DNA from: Palsa-506 sp963707065
GTDB taxonomy: Bacteria; Actinomycetota; Actinomycetes; Streptosporangiales; Streptosporangiaceae
Assembly (NCBI GenBank): GCA_963707065.1
Contig: CAVPPJ010000020.1
Location: 248,001-312,000, forward strand
DNA length: 64,000 bases
Direction of reading: 5' to 3'
Shown here in pieces: positions 33,623-42,501 of the stretch; the stretch's first letter is position 1, and the number at the start of each line of letters is the position of its first letter. The position numbers and the translations under genes are program-made. A model generated the notes under the pieces. It worked only from the letters and a program-made list of their open reading frames with translations, was not told the origin of the DNA and made no database searches.

Positions 33623-35269
33623 GTGACTGCCCATGATGTGGTGTCGGCGTCACGAAACCGAGGAGAACCGGCCTTGTCGGCGATCGGGGAAGATCAGGAC
33701 ACCGGGACTGGCGAGGTCGTAGCAGAGCCCGGATCAGAGCCCGGCGTAGATTCCGGGGGCAGGCCAGCAGGCCTGCGCGGGAGCCTGCTGGCGCTGCGAC
33801 AGCAGGCGCCGGGTCCCGTCGCCGAGCGCGTGCGGGGCCGCCTGGCCGGGTTCCCTGCGCTGGTGCGCCGTCACCAGCTGCTCGCCGTCGCGCTGGGGCT
33901 CGCGGTCGTGCCCAGGGCGATCGTGATGGCGGGCTTCATGCCGGCCGCCCTGTTCAAGCTCGACAGCTACGACTACCTGTGGAATGCCACCCACCTGGCG
34001 CCGAACTCGGTCAACCCCAGCGGGTACTCGGTCTTCCTCTGGCTGCTCTGGCCGTTCCACTCGCTGTTCCTGATCGTCGCGCTGCAGCACCTCATGGGCC
34101 TGGGCATCGCCGTCATGATCTACGCGGTGCTGCGGCGCCGCGGCGTCTCCGGCTGGCTGTCGGTGCTGGCCACCACCCCGGTACTGTTCGACCCGGCCCA
34201 GCTGCTGATCGAGCAGTACGTCATGGCCGACATCCTGGCGATGTTCCTCATGGTCGCGGCATTCACCGTGCTGCTGGTCAGGAAGTCGCCGTCGGTGTGG
34301 CGATCGGCGGCCGCGGCCGCGCTGATGGGCGCTTCGGCCATCGTCCGTCCCAGCACGCTGCCGCTGGTCGTCGCGTTCGCCGTGTACCTGCTGGTCATCA
34401 GGTCCGGCTGGCGCACGGCGCTGGCGGCCCTCGCGGCCGGCCTGCTGCCGGTCGCCGGATACGTAGCCTGGTTCGCCGCCGCCACCGGCAGCGTCGGCCT
34501 GACCAGGAGCGACGGGCTGTTCTTGTGGTCGCGGACCATGTCGTTCGCCAACTGCGCCGTCATCAAGCCGCCGCGAGGCCTGCGGGCGCTCTGCCCGGGC
34601 AGGCAACCATCCACGTGGGCCGTGCCACCGGGGGGTGCCCGGCTGCCGCCGAGGGTGTACCTCTGGGACCACCGGGCATGGCTCTGGCAGGGCAGCGCGG
34701 CCGGGATCGTGCCGGACACGGCCGGGTTCACGGCCGCTAACAACGCCCGCGCGAGGGATTTCGCCATCCGCGCGATCGAGGCCCAGCCGCTCGCCTATGC
34801 CAAGGTCGTCGGGGTCGGGCTGCTTCAGCCGTTTATCCACTCCGACCAGCTGCACTTTCCCGGCACCCAGCCCGAGCCGGTCTATCTCACCGCGGCCAAC
34901 AGCCGCTACATGCTGGCCGCGGTCAAGGGCTATCTCGGCACGACCGCGGGCATCGGGCCCTACCTGGGCGTGCGCACCGGCACCCGCCTGCAGCAGCCGT
35001 ACGCGGAGCTGGTCGTCCGGTACCAGGATCGCATCCACCTGCCAGGCCCGCTGTTCGGCCTCATCGCAGCGACCGGGCTGGGCGGCATCCTGATCCCGCG
35101 CAGGCGCACCGCCGCGGGCGTCCTCCTCTGGGTCTCCGCTGCGGTGATCATGATCCTGCCGGTGGCTGAGCACGAGTACACCTACCGGTACGTCATTCCC
35201 GCTGTCCCGCTCGCCTGCCTGTGCGCTGCGCTCGCGCTGCGGAACAGGGACAGGGACGCGCTGGCGTAG
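33623..35269 (+). CDS. Polytopic membrane glycosyltransferase-like protein (GT-C type)
   Basis: 548 aa. A disordered N-terminus of about 85 residues is followed by roughly ten membrane helices (LLAVALGLAVVPRAIV, GYSVFLWLLWPFHSLFLIVAL, AAGLLPVAGYVAWFAA and others). An acidic pair in the first loop (KLDSYDYL) is in the position of the catalytic Asp of GT-C enzymes using polyprenyl-phosphate sugars. A long extracytoplasmic loop follows. This suggests transfer of a sugar outside the membrane, donor unknown. An AT-rich stretch (33571-33610) upstream contains TAGGCT and is probably the promoter. The gene is followed by a PIG-L deacetylase, consistent with glycoconjugate work. Confidence 0.7.
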   Translation: MTAHDVVSASRNRGEPALSAIGEDQDTGTGEVVAEPGSEPGVDSGGRPAGLRGSLLALRQQAPGPVAERVRGRLAGFPALVRRHQLLAVALGLAVVPRAIVMAGFMPAALFKLDSYDYLWNATHLAPNSVNPSGYSVFLWLLWPFHSLFLIVALQHLMGLGIAVMIYAVLRRRGVSGWLSVLATTPVLFDPAQLLIEQYVMADILAMFLMVAAFTVLLVRKSPSVWRSAAAAALMGASAIVRPSTLPLVVAFAVYLLVIRSGWRTALAALAAGLLPVAGYVAWFAAATGSVGLTRSDGLFLWSRTMSFANCAVIKPPRGLRALCPGRQPSTWAVPPGGARLPPRVYLWDHRAWLWQGSAAGIVPDTAGFTAANNARARDFAIRAIEAQPLAYAKVVGVGLLQPFIHSDQLHFPGTQPEPVYLTAANSRYMLAAVKGYLGTTAGIGPYLGVRTGTRLQQPYAELVVRYQDRIHLPGPLFGLIAATGLGGILIPRRRTAAGVLLWVSAAVIMILPVAEHEYTYRYVIPAVPLACLCAALALRNRDRDALA

Positions 35270-35347
35270 GCACGCGCAGCCCAGCCCGGCCCCCGGCCAG
35301 CCCCGCCCGGCCGGCCCGCGCTCGCGGCTGCCCGTAGGATCATGAGC

Positions 35348-36067
35348 GTGCTTGACGACTCTGAGATCGGCCGCATCCTGGTCATCGCCGCCCACCCAGA
35401 CGACGTGGACTTCAGTGCCGCTGGCACGATCGCGCGCTGGACCGACGCGGGGATCAACGTCATCTACTGCATCGTCACCGACGGCGACGCGGGCGGTAGT
35501 GACCCGAGCATCTCCCGCGCCGACATGGCGACGCTGCGGCGCGTCGAGCAGACGGCCGCCGCCAAGCAGGTGGGCGTGCACGACCTGCGATTCCTCGGAT
35601 ATCCCGATGGGCGGGTGGAAGCCACGCTGGAGCTGCGCAGGGACCTGGCCAGGGTGATCAGGCAGGTCCGCCCGGACCGGGTGGTCTGCCCGTCTGCCGA
35701 GCGGAACTATGCGCGCACCGGCGCCAGCCACCCCGATCACCGCGCGGTCGGTTCCGCGGCGCTCGATGCCGTCTACCCCGATGCGCGCAATCAGTTCGCC
35801 TTCCCCGAGCTGCTCGCCGAGGAAGATCTGGCCGCCTGGACGGTGCGCGAGGTGTGGATCGCCGGCAGCCCGTCACCGAGCCAGTACGTGGACGTGACAG
35901 AGACGTTCGGCCGCAAGGTGGCTGCGCTGCGGGCGCACGCCAGCCAGACCGGTCAGATGGAGGGCCTGGAGGAGTTCCTGCGTGGCTGGCTGAGCCGCGC
36001 GGCCGAGCAGGGCGGCCTGCCGGCAGGCCGCCTGGCCGAGGTATTCCAGGTGCTCGACACGGGCTGA
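35348..36067 (+). CDS. PIG-L/LmbE-family deacetylase
   Basis: Zinc-dependent N-deacetylase fold of about 239 aa. The zinc motif HPDD occurs in VIAAHPDDVDFSAAG, and the second His in SHPDHRAVG. Relatives include MshB and Mca of mycothiol metabolism and other N-acetylglucosaminyl deacetylases; the absence of other mycothiol genes here prevents a closer call. TAGGAT at 35335-35340 is 7 nt before GTG 35348, which I take as start; ATG 35342 is 2 codons upstream but sits too close to that box. Confidence 0.88.
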   Translation: MLDDSEIGRILVIAAHPDDVDFSAAGTIARWTDAGINVIYCIVTDGDAGGSDPSISRADMATLRRVEQTAAAKQVGVHDLRFLGYPDGRVEATLELRRDLARVIRQVRPDRVVCPSAERNYARTGASHPDHRAVGSAALDAVYPDARNQFAFPELLAEEDLAAWTVREVWIAGSPSPSQYVDVTETFGRKVAALRAHASQTGQMEGLEEFLRGWLSRAAEQGGLPAGRLAEVFQVLDTG

Positions 36068-36184
36068 GTAAGCCGTCCGTCCGGATGCTCACGAGATCCC
36101 TGGACGGCCTCGCGAGGCGGCTCGCGGGAGTCGCCCCGGCGATCAAGGCCAGCCGGGGTACTGGTGCGCCGCACTCCGGGACCC

Positions 36185-36190
36185 TAGGTT
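36185..36190 (+). promoter_or_regulatory. Possible -10 box (TAGGTT) of the molybdenum-hydroxylase operon
   Basis: TAGGTT 42 nt before the coxS-like start, followed by a strong GAAGGAGGAG ribosome site. No clear -35. The rest of 36068-36232 shows nothing else. Confidence 0.3.
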
Positions 36191-36232
36191 TGCATCAGGC
36201 GCACATGGTGTTCCCGAAGGAGGAGACCACGC

Positions 36233-36700
36233 ATGGCAGAGATAATCGTCACCGTCGACGGGGTGAGCTACGCAGATCACGTAGAGCCCCGGATGCTGCT
36301 CGTTCACTATCTAAGGGAAGTTGTCGGCAAGACTGGTACGCCCATCGGATGCGATACGTCCAACTGCGGTGCATGCACCGTGCTGATGGACGGGGAGTCG
36401 GTCAAGAGCTGCTCCGTGCTCGCCGTCCAGGCCGACGGCGCGCAGATCACCACCATCGAGGGCATGGCGAACGGCGAATGGCATCCGCTGCAGCGCGCTT
36501 TCCATGAGGAGCACGCGCTGCAGTGCGGCTACTGCACGCCCGGCATGATCATCGCCGCGGCTGACCTGCTCAGGGAGAATCCGCATCCGAGCGAGCAGGA
36601 GGTGCGCGACGGGCTGGAGGGCAACCTCTGCCGCTGCACGGGCTACGAGAACATTGTCCGCGCCGTCCGGCGCGCTGCCGAGGCGGGAGTCAGCGAATGA
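36233..36700 (+). CDS. Molybdenum hydroxylase small subunit, two [2Fe-2S] clusters (CoxS-like)
   Basis: 155 aa. Plant-ferredoxin cluster ligands C40, C45, C48 and C60, then the helical domain cluster C98, C101, C133 and C135. This pattern is diagnostic of the small subunit of xanthine-dehydrogenase/CO-dehydrogenase enzymes, which passes electrons from Mo to FAD. The stop overlaps the large-subunit start by 4 bp (ATGA). Gene order small-large-medium is the form-II (CoxSLM) arrangement. Confidence 0.95.
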   Translation: MAEIIVTVDGVSYADHVEPRMLLVHYLREVVGKTGTPIGCDTSNCGACTVLMDGESVKSCSVLAVQADGAQITTIEGMANGEWHPLQRAFHEEHALQCGYCTPGMIIAAADLLRENPHPSEQEVRDGLEGNLCRCTGYENIVRAVRRAAEAGVSE

Positions 36701-39064
36701 CCGCGCAGACCGAGGCGCCAGGCGCCGAGCTGGGCCGGGGCCGCCTCCGCAAGGAAGACGACCGACTGGTCACCGGCCAGACCAACTGGACCGACAACAT
36801 CAGCATGCCCGGCATGCTGCACATCGCGTTCCTGCGCAGCCCGTTCGCGCACGCGCGGATCACCTCGGTGGACGTCAGCGCCGCCCGCAGCGCGCCCGGC
36901 GTCATCGCCGCCTACTCCGGCGCGGATTTCGCTGACGAGCAGGGCAGCCTGCCGTGCGCATGGCCGGTCACGCCCGACATCGTGATGCCGGCTCACCCGC
37001 CGATGGCGACCGAGGAGGTTCGCTATGTCGGCGAGGCGGTGGCCTGCGTGGTGGCCAGGGACCGGTACGAGGCCGCCGACGCGCTGGCATCTATCGACAT
37101 CAATTACGAGCCCTTGGAGCCGGTGCTGGACATCCGCACTGCACTGGACGACGGCTCGCCGAAGGTGCACGAGGCCGGTAACAAGAGCTACGAGTGGGTC
37201 TTCGCCAACGGCGACATCGACGCGGCCTTCTCCGGCGCGCCGGTGGTGCTGGAACGCAACTACCGCCAGCAGCGGCTGATCCCGAGCGCGATCGAGCCGC
37301 GCGCGGTGGTCTGCTCCTGCGTCGGCGGCGAGTTCACGCTCTGGTCGTCGACCCAGATCCCGCACGTACTGCGGGTCATGCTCGCCCTGGTCACCGGCAT
37401 CCCGGAGCAGAACCTCCGGGTGATAGCGCCGGACGTGGGCGGCGGCTTCGGCTCGAAGCTACAGGTCACGGCGGAGGAAGTGCTCGCGTTGCTGATCGCC
37501 CGCAGGCTGCACCGGCCGGTCAAGTGGACCGAGTCGCGCAGCGAGGGCAACATGACCGTGCACCACGGCCGGGACCAGTGGCAGCGGATCAGGATCGCCG
37601 CCGACAGCGACGGCAACGTGCGTGGCCTGTCCGTGGACCTGCTTGCCGACATGGGCGCCTACCTCATGCTGGTGGCACCCGGCGTCCCGCTGCTCGGCGC
37701 CTTCATGTACCCGTCCATCTACAAGATGGACGCCTACTCGTTCCGCTGCACGGGCATCTTCACCACCAAGATGCCGACCGACGCTTACCGTGGCGCGGGC
37801 AGGCCGGAGGCCACCTTCGCGATCGAGCGGATCATGGACGAGCTGGCAGCCGAGCTTGACATCGAGCCGCTGGAGTTGCGCGCGCGGAACTGGATCAAGC
37901 ATGAGGAGTTCCCGTACACCACGATCTGCGGCCTGACCTACGACTCGGGCAACTACGAGGCGGCCACCGCGAAGGCGAAGGAACTCTTCGGTTACGACGA
38001 GCTCCGCGCGGAGCAGCAGCGCGCGGCGGGACAGCGGCGACGCGGTGCAGCTCGGTATCGGCATCTCCACCTTCACCGAGATGTGCGGGCTCGCGCCGTC
38101 TCGTATCGTCGGCTCGCTCGCATACGGCGCCGGCGGCTGGGAGCATGCGTCTATCAGGATGCTGCCGACCGGCGCGGTCGAGGTCGTCACCGGCTCGAGC
38201 GCGCACGGCCAGGGTCACGAGACCGCGTGGAGCCAGATCGTCGCCGACCAGCTCGGCGTGCCGTTCGAGGATATCCGGGTGCTGCACGGTGACACCCAGG
38301 TCTCGCCGAAGGGCATGGATACCTACGGGTCCAGGTCACTGGCCGTCGGCGGGATGGCCCTGGTCTCGGCCTGTGACAAGGTCATCGAGAAGGCCAAGGC
38401 CATCGCGTCCAGGATGCTCGAGGCACCGCCGGAACAGGTCACGTTCGAGGGCGGCGTGTTCTCCGCGGGCAGCGGCGCAACCAAGACCATCCAGGAGATT
38501 GCGCTGGCCACCTTCCTTGCGCACGACCTGCCGGACGGCATGGAGCCGACCATCGACGCCGAGGCCACCTACGACCCGGACAACTTCTCGTTCCCGCACG
38601 GCACGCACCTGTGCGCCACCGAGGTCGACACCGAGACCGGCTTCGTCAAGATCCGCTCCTATGTCGCGGTGGACGACATCGGCAAGGTGGTCAACCCGAT
38701 GATCGTGGACGGCCAGGTGCACGGCGGTCTGGCCCAGGGCATCGCGCAGGCGCTGTACGAGGAGGCCGTCTACGACGACGCGGGCAACCTGCTGACCACC
38801 ACGCTCGCCGACTACCTGGTGCCGTCGGCGGCTGACCTGCCGTCTTACGTCACGGCCCGGACCGAGAGCCCGGCCGCCAACCGGCTGGGCGTCAAGGGAG
38901 TCGGCGAGGCGGGCACGATCGCGTCCACCCCGGCGGTGGTGAACTCGATCGTGGACGCGCTGCGGCCGATGGGAATCAGGGACATCACCATGCCGTGCAC
39001 GCCGGAGCGTGTCTGGCGCGCGATCCAGGCCGCCCGCGGCGGCCAGACCGGAGGGGCAGCATGA
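36697..39064 (+). CDS. Molybdenum hydroxylase large subunit (form II CoxL-like), interrupted by a frameshift
   Basis: Molybdopterin-binding catalytic subunit. The 5' frame (36697 to about 38028) has the family N-terminus RLRKEDDRLVTGQTNW and the active-site loop AYRGAGR at residues 363-369, which marks form II rather than true CO dehydrogenase (AYRCSFR). The 3' frame resumes at SGDAVQLGIG and runs to 39064, including the catalytic Glu in GVGEAGTIA. The join needs one base removed around 38024-38031 (GCGCGGCGGGAC). Joined length is near 788 aa, normal for the family. Without correction the protein would lose its second Mo-pterin domain. It overlaps the FAD-subunit gene by 4 bp. Confidence 0.85.
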
Positions 39065-39918
39065 TCCCGGCAATGTTCGACTACGTCCGGCCAGCGACGC
39101 TGGACGAGGCGGTCAGGGCGCTGACTGATGGCGGCGATGACGCGAAGGTCATCGCCGGCGGGCAGAGCCTGCTGCCGCTGCTGCGGCTCAGGCTCGCCTA
39201 CCCGGACCTGCTCGTCGACGTCGGCGGCATCGCCGAGCTGCGCGGGGTCAGCGACCAGGGTGATGCGCTGCGGATCGGCGCCCGCAGCACGCTTTACGAC
39301 ATCGTCGGCGACCCGCTCATCGCGGCGCACTGCGGGCTGCTCGCGCAGGCGGCGGGCATGGTCGCCGATCCCGCCGTGCGGCATCGCGGCACGCTGGGCG
39401 GCTCGCTCGCGCACGGCGACCCGGCCGGTGACCTGCCTGCGGTGGTGCTGGCGCTCGACGCCACGCTCACCGCCCGCGGGCCGGGCGGCGAGCGGGAGAT
39501 CAGCGCGGCCGATTTCTTCGTCGACTACCTGACCACCGCACTGGAGCCCGGGGAGATCCTGACCGCGATCACCGTCGCCAAGCTCGGCGACGGCTGGGGC
39601 TACCGGTACGAGAAATTCCACCGGACGGCGCAGGCGTGGGCGACGGTCGGCGTGGCCGCGCTGGCCCGGCGCGCGAACGGCACGGTCGCCGAGGCTAGGA
39701 TCGGGCTGACCAATATGGGCTCGGTCCCAGTCAGGGCCGCGGCGGCGGAATCGGCCGCGGCCGGTGCGCCTGCCAGCCGTGACGCGCTGCGCTCCGCTGC
39801 CGCTCACGCGGACGACGGAACGGAGCCGCCCGGCGACCTGCATGGTGCGCCCGATTACCGGCGTCACCTGGCGCGGGTGCTGACAGGAAGGGCGCTCGCA
39901 GCGGCGGCAGGAGTCTGA
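39061..39918 (+). CDS. Molybdenum hydroxylase FAD subunit (CoxM-like)
   Basis: 285 aa. FAD-binding motifs AGGQSLLPLLRLRL near residue 35 and TLGGSLAHGDPAGDLPA near 110 match the CoxM/CutM family. It accepts electrons from the small subunit and passes them to quinone or another acceptor. Start ATG 39061 overlaps the large-subunit stop by 4 bp; an open frame further upstream belongs to the large subunit's shadow. The stop is only 3 nt before the CoxG-like gene. Confidence 0.93.
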   Translation: MIPAMFDYVRPATLDEAVRALTDGGDDAKVIAGGQSLLPLLRLRLAYPDLLVDVGGIAELRGVSDQGDALRIGARSTLYDIVGDPLIAAHCGLLAQAAGMVADPAVRHRGTLGGSLAHGDPAGDLPAVVLALDATLTARGPGGEREISAADFFVDYLTTALEPGEILTAITVAKLGDGWGYRYEKFHRTAQAWATVGVAALARRANGTVAEARIGLTNMGSVPVRAAAAESAAAGAPASRDALRSAAAHADDGTEPPGDLHGAPDYRRHLARVLTGRALAAAAGV

Positions 39919-39921
39919 CAG

Positions 39922-41022
39922 ATGGAACTAGAGCACTCATTCACCGTCCCGGTCCCCCTGGACAGGGCGTGGGATGTGCTGCTGGACGTGGAGAGGGTGG
40001 CGCCCTGCATGCCGGGCGCCTCCCTCGACTCCGTGAACGGCGACGAGATCAAGGGCCGGATCAAGGTGAAGGTCGGCCCGATCTCGATGACGTACGCGGG
40101 CACGGCGCGATTCACCGAGCGGGATGCCGCCACCAGGGTGATGAAGCTGGAGGCCGCCGGGAAGGAAACCCGCGGGGCCGGCACGGCGTCGGCTACCGTG
40201 CGCTCGGAACTGCACGGCGAGGGTGGCGAGACGCACGTCATCGTGCATACCTCGCTGAACGTCACCGGCAGGCCCGCGCAATTCGGCCGGGGCGTGATGT
40301 CCGAGGTGAGCGGCAAGCTGATCGGCATCTTCGCGGCTAACCTGGCGAGCATGCTGACAGCCGACAACGCCGTGCAGAGCCCGGCTCCGGCCGCCGCCGG
40401 CGACCTGGCGGAAGCAGCCCCGGCGGCCAGCCCGGACGGGGACCTGGCGCTGCCGGTCGAGGAACTGCATCTCGCCCTCCGGTCGTATAACAGCCTGCGC
40501 CGCGACGGGATTCACACGGTCGGGGAACTGGCCGCCCGCACGGAGCAGCAGCTGCTCGCCATCGACCACATCGGCCCGGCTTCCGTCGAGGAGATCAGGC
40601 AGAAACTCGCCGGGCGGGGACTGTCGCTGAGCGCTGGCGCGGGCAGCACCGCCGGCGGCGCCGCCAGCGGCACGGCGGCGAGCGGCACCGTTACCGCGGG
40701 TGCCCCGGCCGGGCCCGCGGGCAGCCTCTCCGCGGGCGCCCAGCCTGCGGACGCCGGCGGTCCGGGCAGCAGCGCCAATGGTGATACGGCGGGGAGCAGG
40801 TCAGCCGCCAACGGCGACTCCGGGCAGCCGGCCGCCGCGCCCGGCCCGCGTCCGGCCCCGGCCGCCGCGCGGCCACCGGACGAGGACGCCATCGACTTGC
40901 TGAGCGTGGCCGGCCTGCCCGTGCTCAAGCGCGCGATCCCGGTCCTGGGCGGTCTCCTCGGCGCGGTCGCGATCGCGATCGCGCTGCGGATCCGCCTCCG
41001 GCGGCGCCGGGCCGCCCGCTAG
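39922..41022 (+). CDS. CoxG/SRPBCC protein fused to an RNA-polymerase alpha-CTD-like domain and a C-terminal membrane anchor
   Basis: 366 aa, three parts. Residues 1-146 are a CoxG-type SRPBCC domain (MELEHSFTVPVPLDRAWDVL, CMPGASLD, KVKVGPISMTYAG). Residues about 176-236 read LPVEELHLALRSYNSLRRDG, then IHTVGELAART and IGPASVEEI. By eye this is the helix-hairpin-helix alpha-CTD of RNA polymerase, very close to actinobacterial RpoA. R187 and N190 fit the DNA-contact Arg265 and Asn268 of E. coli alpha, and G218 and S221 fit Gly296 and Ser299; the lysine at position 298 is Ala220. An 85-residue Ala/Gly/Pro linker and a membrane helix (about 337-356) with an RLRRRRAAR tail follow. CoxG proteins link CO-dehydrogenase-type enzymes to the membrane, so the anchor fits; the alpha-CTD part is unexplained. 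Last gene of the operon. Confidence 0.85.
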   Translation: MELEHSFTVPVPLDRAWDVLLDVERVAPCMPGASLDSVNGDEIKGRIKVKVGPISMTYAGTARFTERDAATRVMKLEAAGKETRGAGTASATVRSELHGEGGETHVIVHTSLNVTGRPAQFGRGVMSEVSGKLIGIFAANLASMLTADNAVQSPAPAAAGDLAEAAPAASPDGDLALPVEELHLALRSYNSLRRDGIHTVGELAARTEQQLLAIDHIGPASVEEIRQKLAGRGLSLSAGAGSTAGGAASGTAASGTVTAGAPAGPAGSLSAGAQPADAGGPGSSANGDTAGSRSAANGDSGQPAAAPGPRPAPAAARPPDEDAIDLLSVAGLPVLKRAIPVLGGLLGAVAIAIALRIRLRRRRAAR

Positions 41023-41184
41023 CGCGTCGCCCCGCCAGTCACCGGATTCGCCGTGTCGGGCTGCTGGGCGCCCGCTGCCCGGGCAGCGGGGGGATGCGGA
41101 GATCGAATGGCGACTTAATATCCGTTTTATACCTCGATGATCCGGTTATCGGGCGGGAATCTGCCCTCGGGTTACGCTGAAATC

Positions 41185-42447
41185 GTGACGACGATCCGCA
41201 CTGACCGTGCCCATGCCGAGGAACTGGACGCCGCGGATCCGCTGGCCGGATTCCGCGACCGGTTCGTGCGCGACGACAAGTCGCTGATCTACCTGGACGG
41301 GAACTCGCTCGGCCCGCTGCCGATCGCGACCGAGGCCCGCATCGCCGAGGTCGTCCGGCAGGAATGGGGCGGCGGGCTGGTCCGGTCCTGGGCCAGCTGG
41401 ATCGAGCTGCCCCGCCGGGCCGGGGACCTGATCGGCGAGCACCTGGTCGGGGCCGCGCCGGGGCAGGTCGCCGTCTGCGACTCGACTACCGTCAACCTGT
41501 ACAAGCTGGCGGCCGCGGCGCTGGCCGCGCGGCCGGGCCGCAACGTCATCGTGACCGATGACGACAACTTCCCCACCGACCGGTACGTGCTGGCCGGGCT
41601 GGCGGCGCAGCACGGCTGCGAGCTGCGGATGATCGCGACCGACAGGAACGACGGGGTCAGCGAGGACGCGGTGCGGGCGGCGACGGACGAGCGGACCGCG
41701 GTGGTGAGCCTCTCCCATGTCGCCTACCGCAGCGGCGCGCTGGCGGACATGGCCGCGATCACCGCGATCGCGCATGAGGCCGGCGCGCTGATGCTGTGGG
41801 ACCTGTGCCACTCCGTCGGCGCGGTGCCGGTGGAACTCGACGCATCCGGCGCCGACCTGGCCATCGGCTGCACCTACAAGTACGTCAACGCCGGCCCGGG
41901 CGCGCCGGCCTTCCTGTACGTCCGCGGCGGGCTGCAGGACGCCATGAGCCAGCCGGTGCAGGGCTGGTTCGGCCAGCGCGATCAGTTCGCGATGGGACCC
42001 GGCTACGATCCGGCCCCCGGCATCGAGAAGTTCCTGACCGGGACGCCGCAGATCATCGGCACGGCGGCGGTCGAGGAGGGCGCCCGGCTGCTCGGCGAGG
42101 CCGGGATCGGGCGCCTGCGGGCCAAGGGGATCGCGCTGACGGAACTGCTGATCGGCCTGGCCGACGAGTGGCTCGCGCCGCACGGCTTCACCGTCGCCTC
42201 ACCGCGGCCAAGCGCGCGCCGCGGCGCGCATGTCACGCTGCATCATCGCGACGCGTGGCAGCTCAGCCAGGCGCTGATCAAGGCCGGCGTCGTCGGCGAC
42301 TACCGGACGCCGGACCGGCTCCGGCTTGGCCCCGCCCCGATCATCACCCGGTTCACCGACGTGTGGGACGCGCTCGATGCGCTCCGGCGGATCGCCGGTG
42401 ACCGGTCGTACGCCGGCCTGGCCGCCGAGCGGGGCCGGGTGACCTGA
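41185..42447 (+). CDS. kynU: Kynureninase
   Basis: PLP enzyme cleaving kynurenine or 3-hydroxykynurenine to anthranilate and alanine. 420 aa from GTG 41185. LDAADPLAGFRDRF, YLDGNSLGPLP, DDDNFPTDRYVLAG, DLCHSVGAVPV and the PLP lysine in GCTYKYVNAGPGAPAF are family signatures. TACGCT (41173-41178) lies 6 nt before GTG 41185, so leaderless; the ATG at 41137 adds residues without similarity and lies near an AT-rich patch (TTTTATAC). No tryptophan dioxygenase or kynurenine formamidase gene is beside it, so the pathway context is missing here. Confidence 0.93.
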   Translation: MTTIRTDRAHAEELDAADPLAGFRDRFVRDDKSLIYLDGNSLGPLPIATEARIAEVVRQEWGGGLVRSWASWIELPRRAGDLIGEHLVGAAPGQVAVCDSTTVNLYKLAAAALAARPGRNVIVTDDDNFPTDRYVLAGLAAQHGCELRMIATDRNDGVSEDAVRAATDERTAVVSLSHVAYRSGALADMAAITAIAHEAGALMLWDLCHSVGAVPVELDASGADLAIGCTYKYVNAGPGAPAFLYVRGGLQDAMSQPVQGWFGQRDQFAMGPGYDPAPGIEKFLTGTPQIIGTAAVEEGARLLGEAGIGRLRAKGIALTELLIGLADEWLAPHGFTVASPRPSARRGAHVTLHHRDAWQLSQALIKAGVVGDYRTPDRLRLGPAPIITRFTDVWDALDALRRIAGDRSYAGLAAERGRVT

Positions 42448-42501
42448 TGAGCTGCCGCGCGATCCCGGTCGCCGCGGCACTGCTTTCCGCCCGCCCGCCG
42501 G

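Noticed and set aside
33734..35740. A long minus-strand open frame opposite the membrane glycosyltransferase and PIG-L genes
   Set aside because: It spans two well-supported genes, has low-complexity Arg/Gly/Asp composition and no recognisable motif.
36697..39064. True (form I) CO dehydrogenase large subunit
   Set aside because: The active-site loop is AYRGAGR, not AYRCSFR, and the gene order is S-L-M rather than M-S-L.
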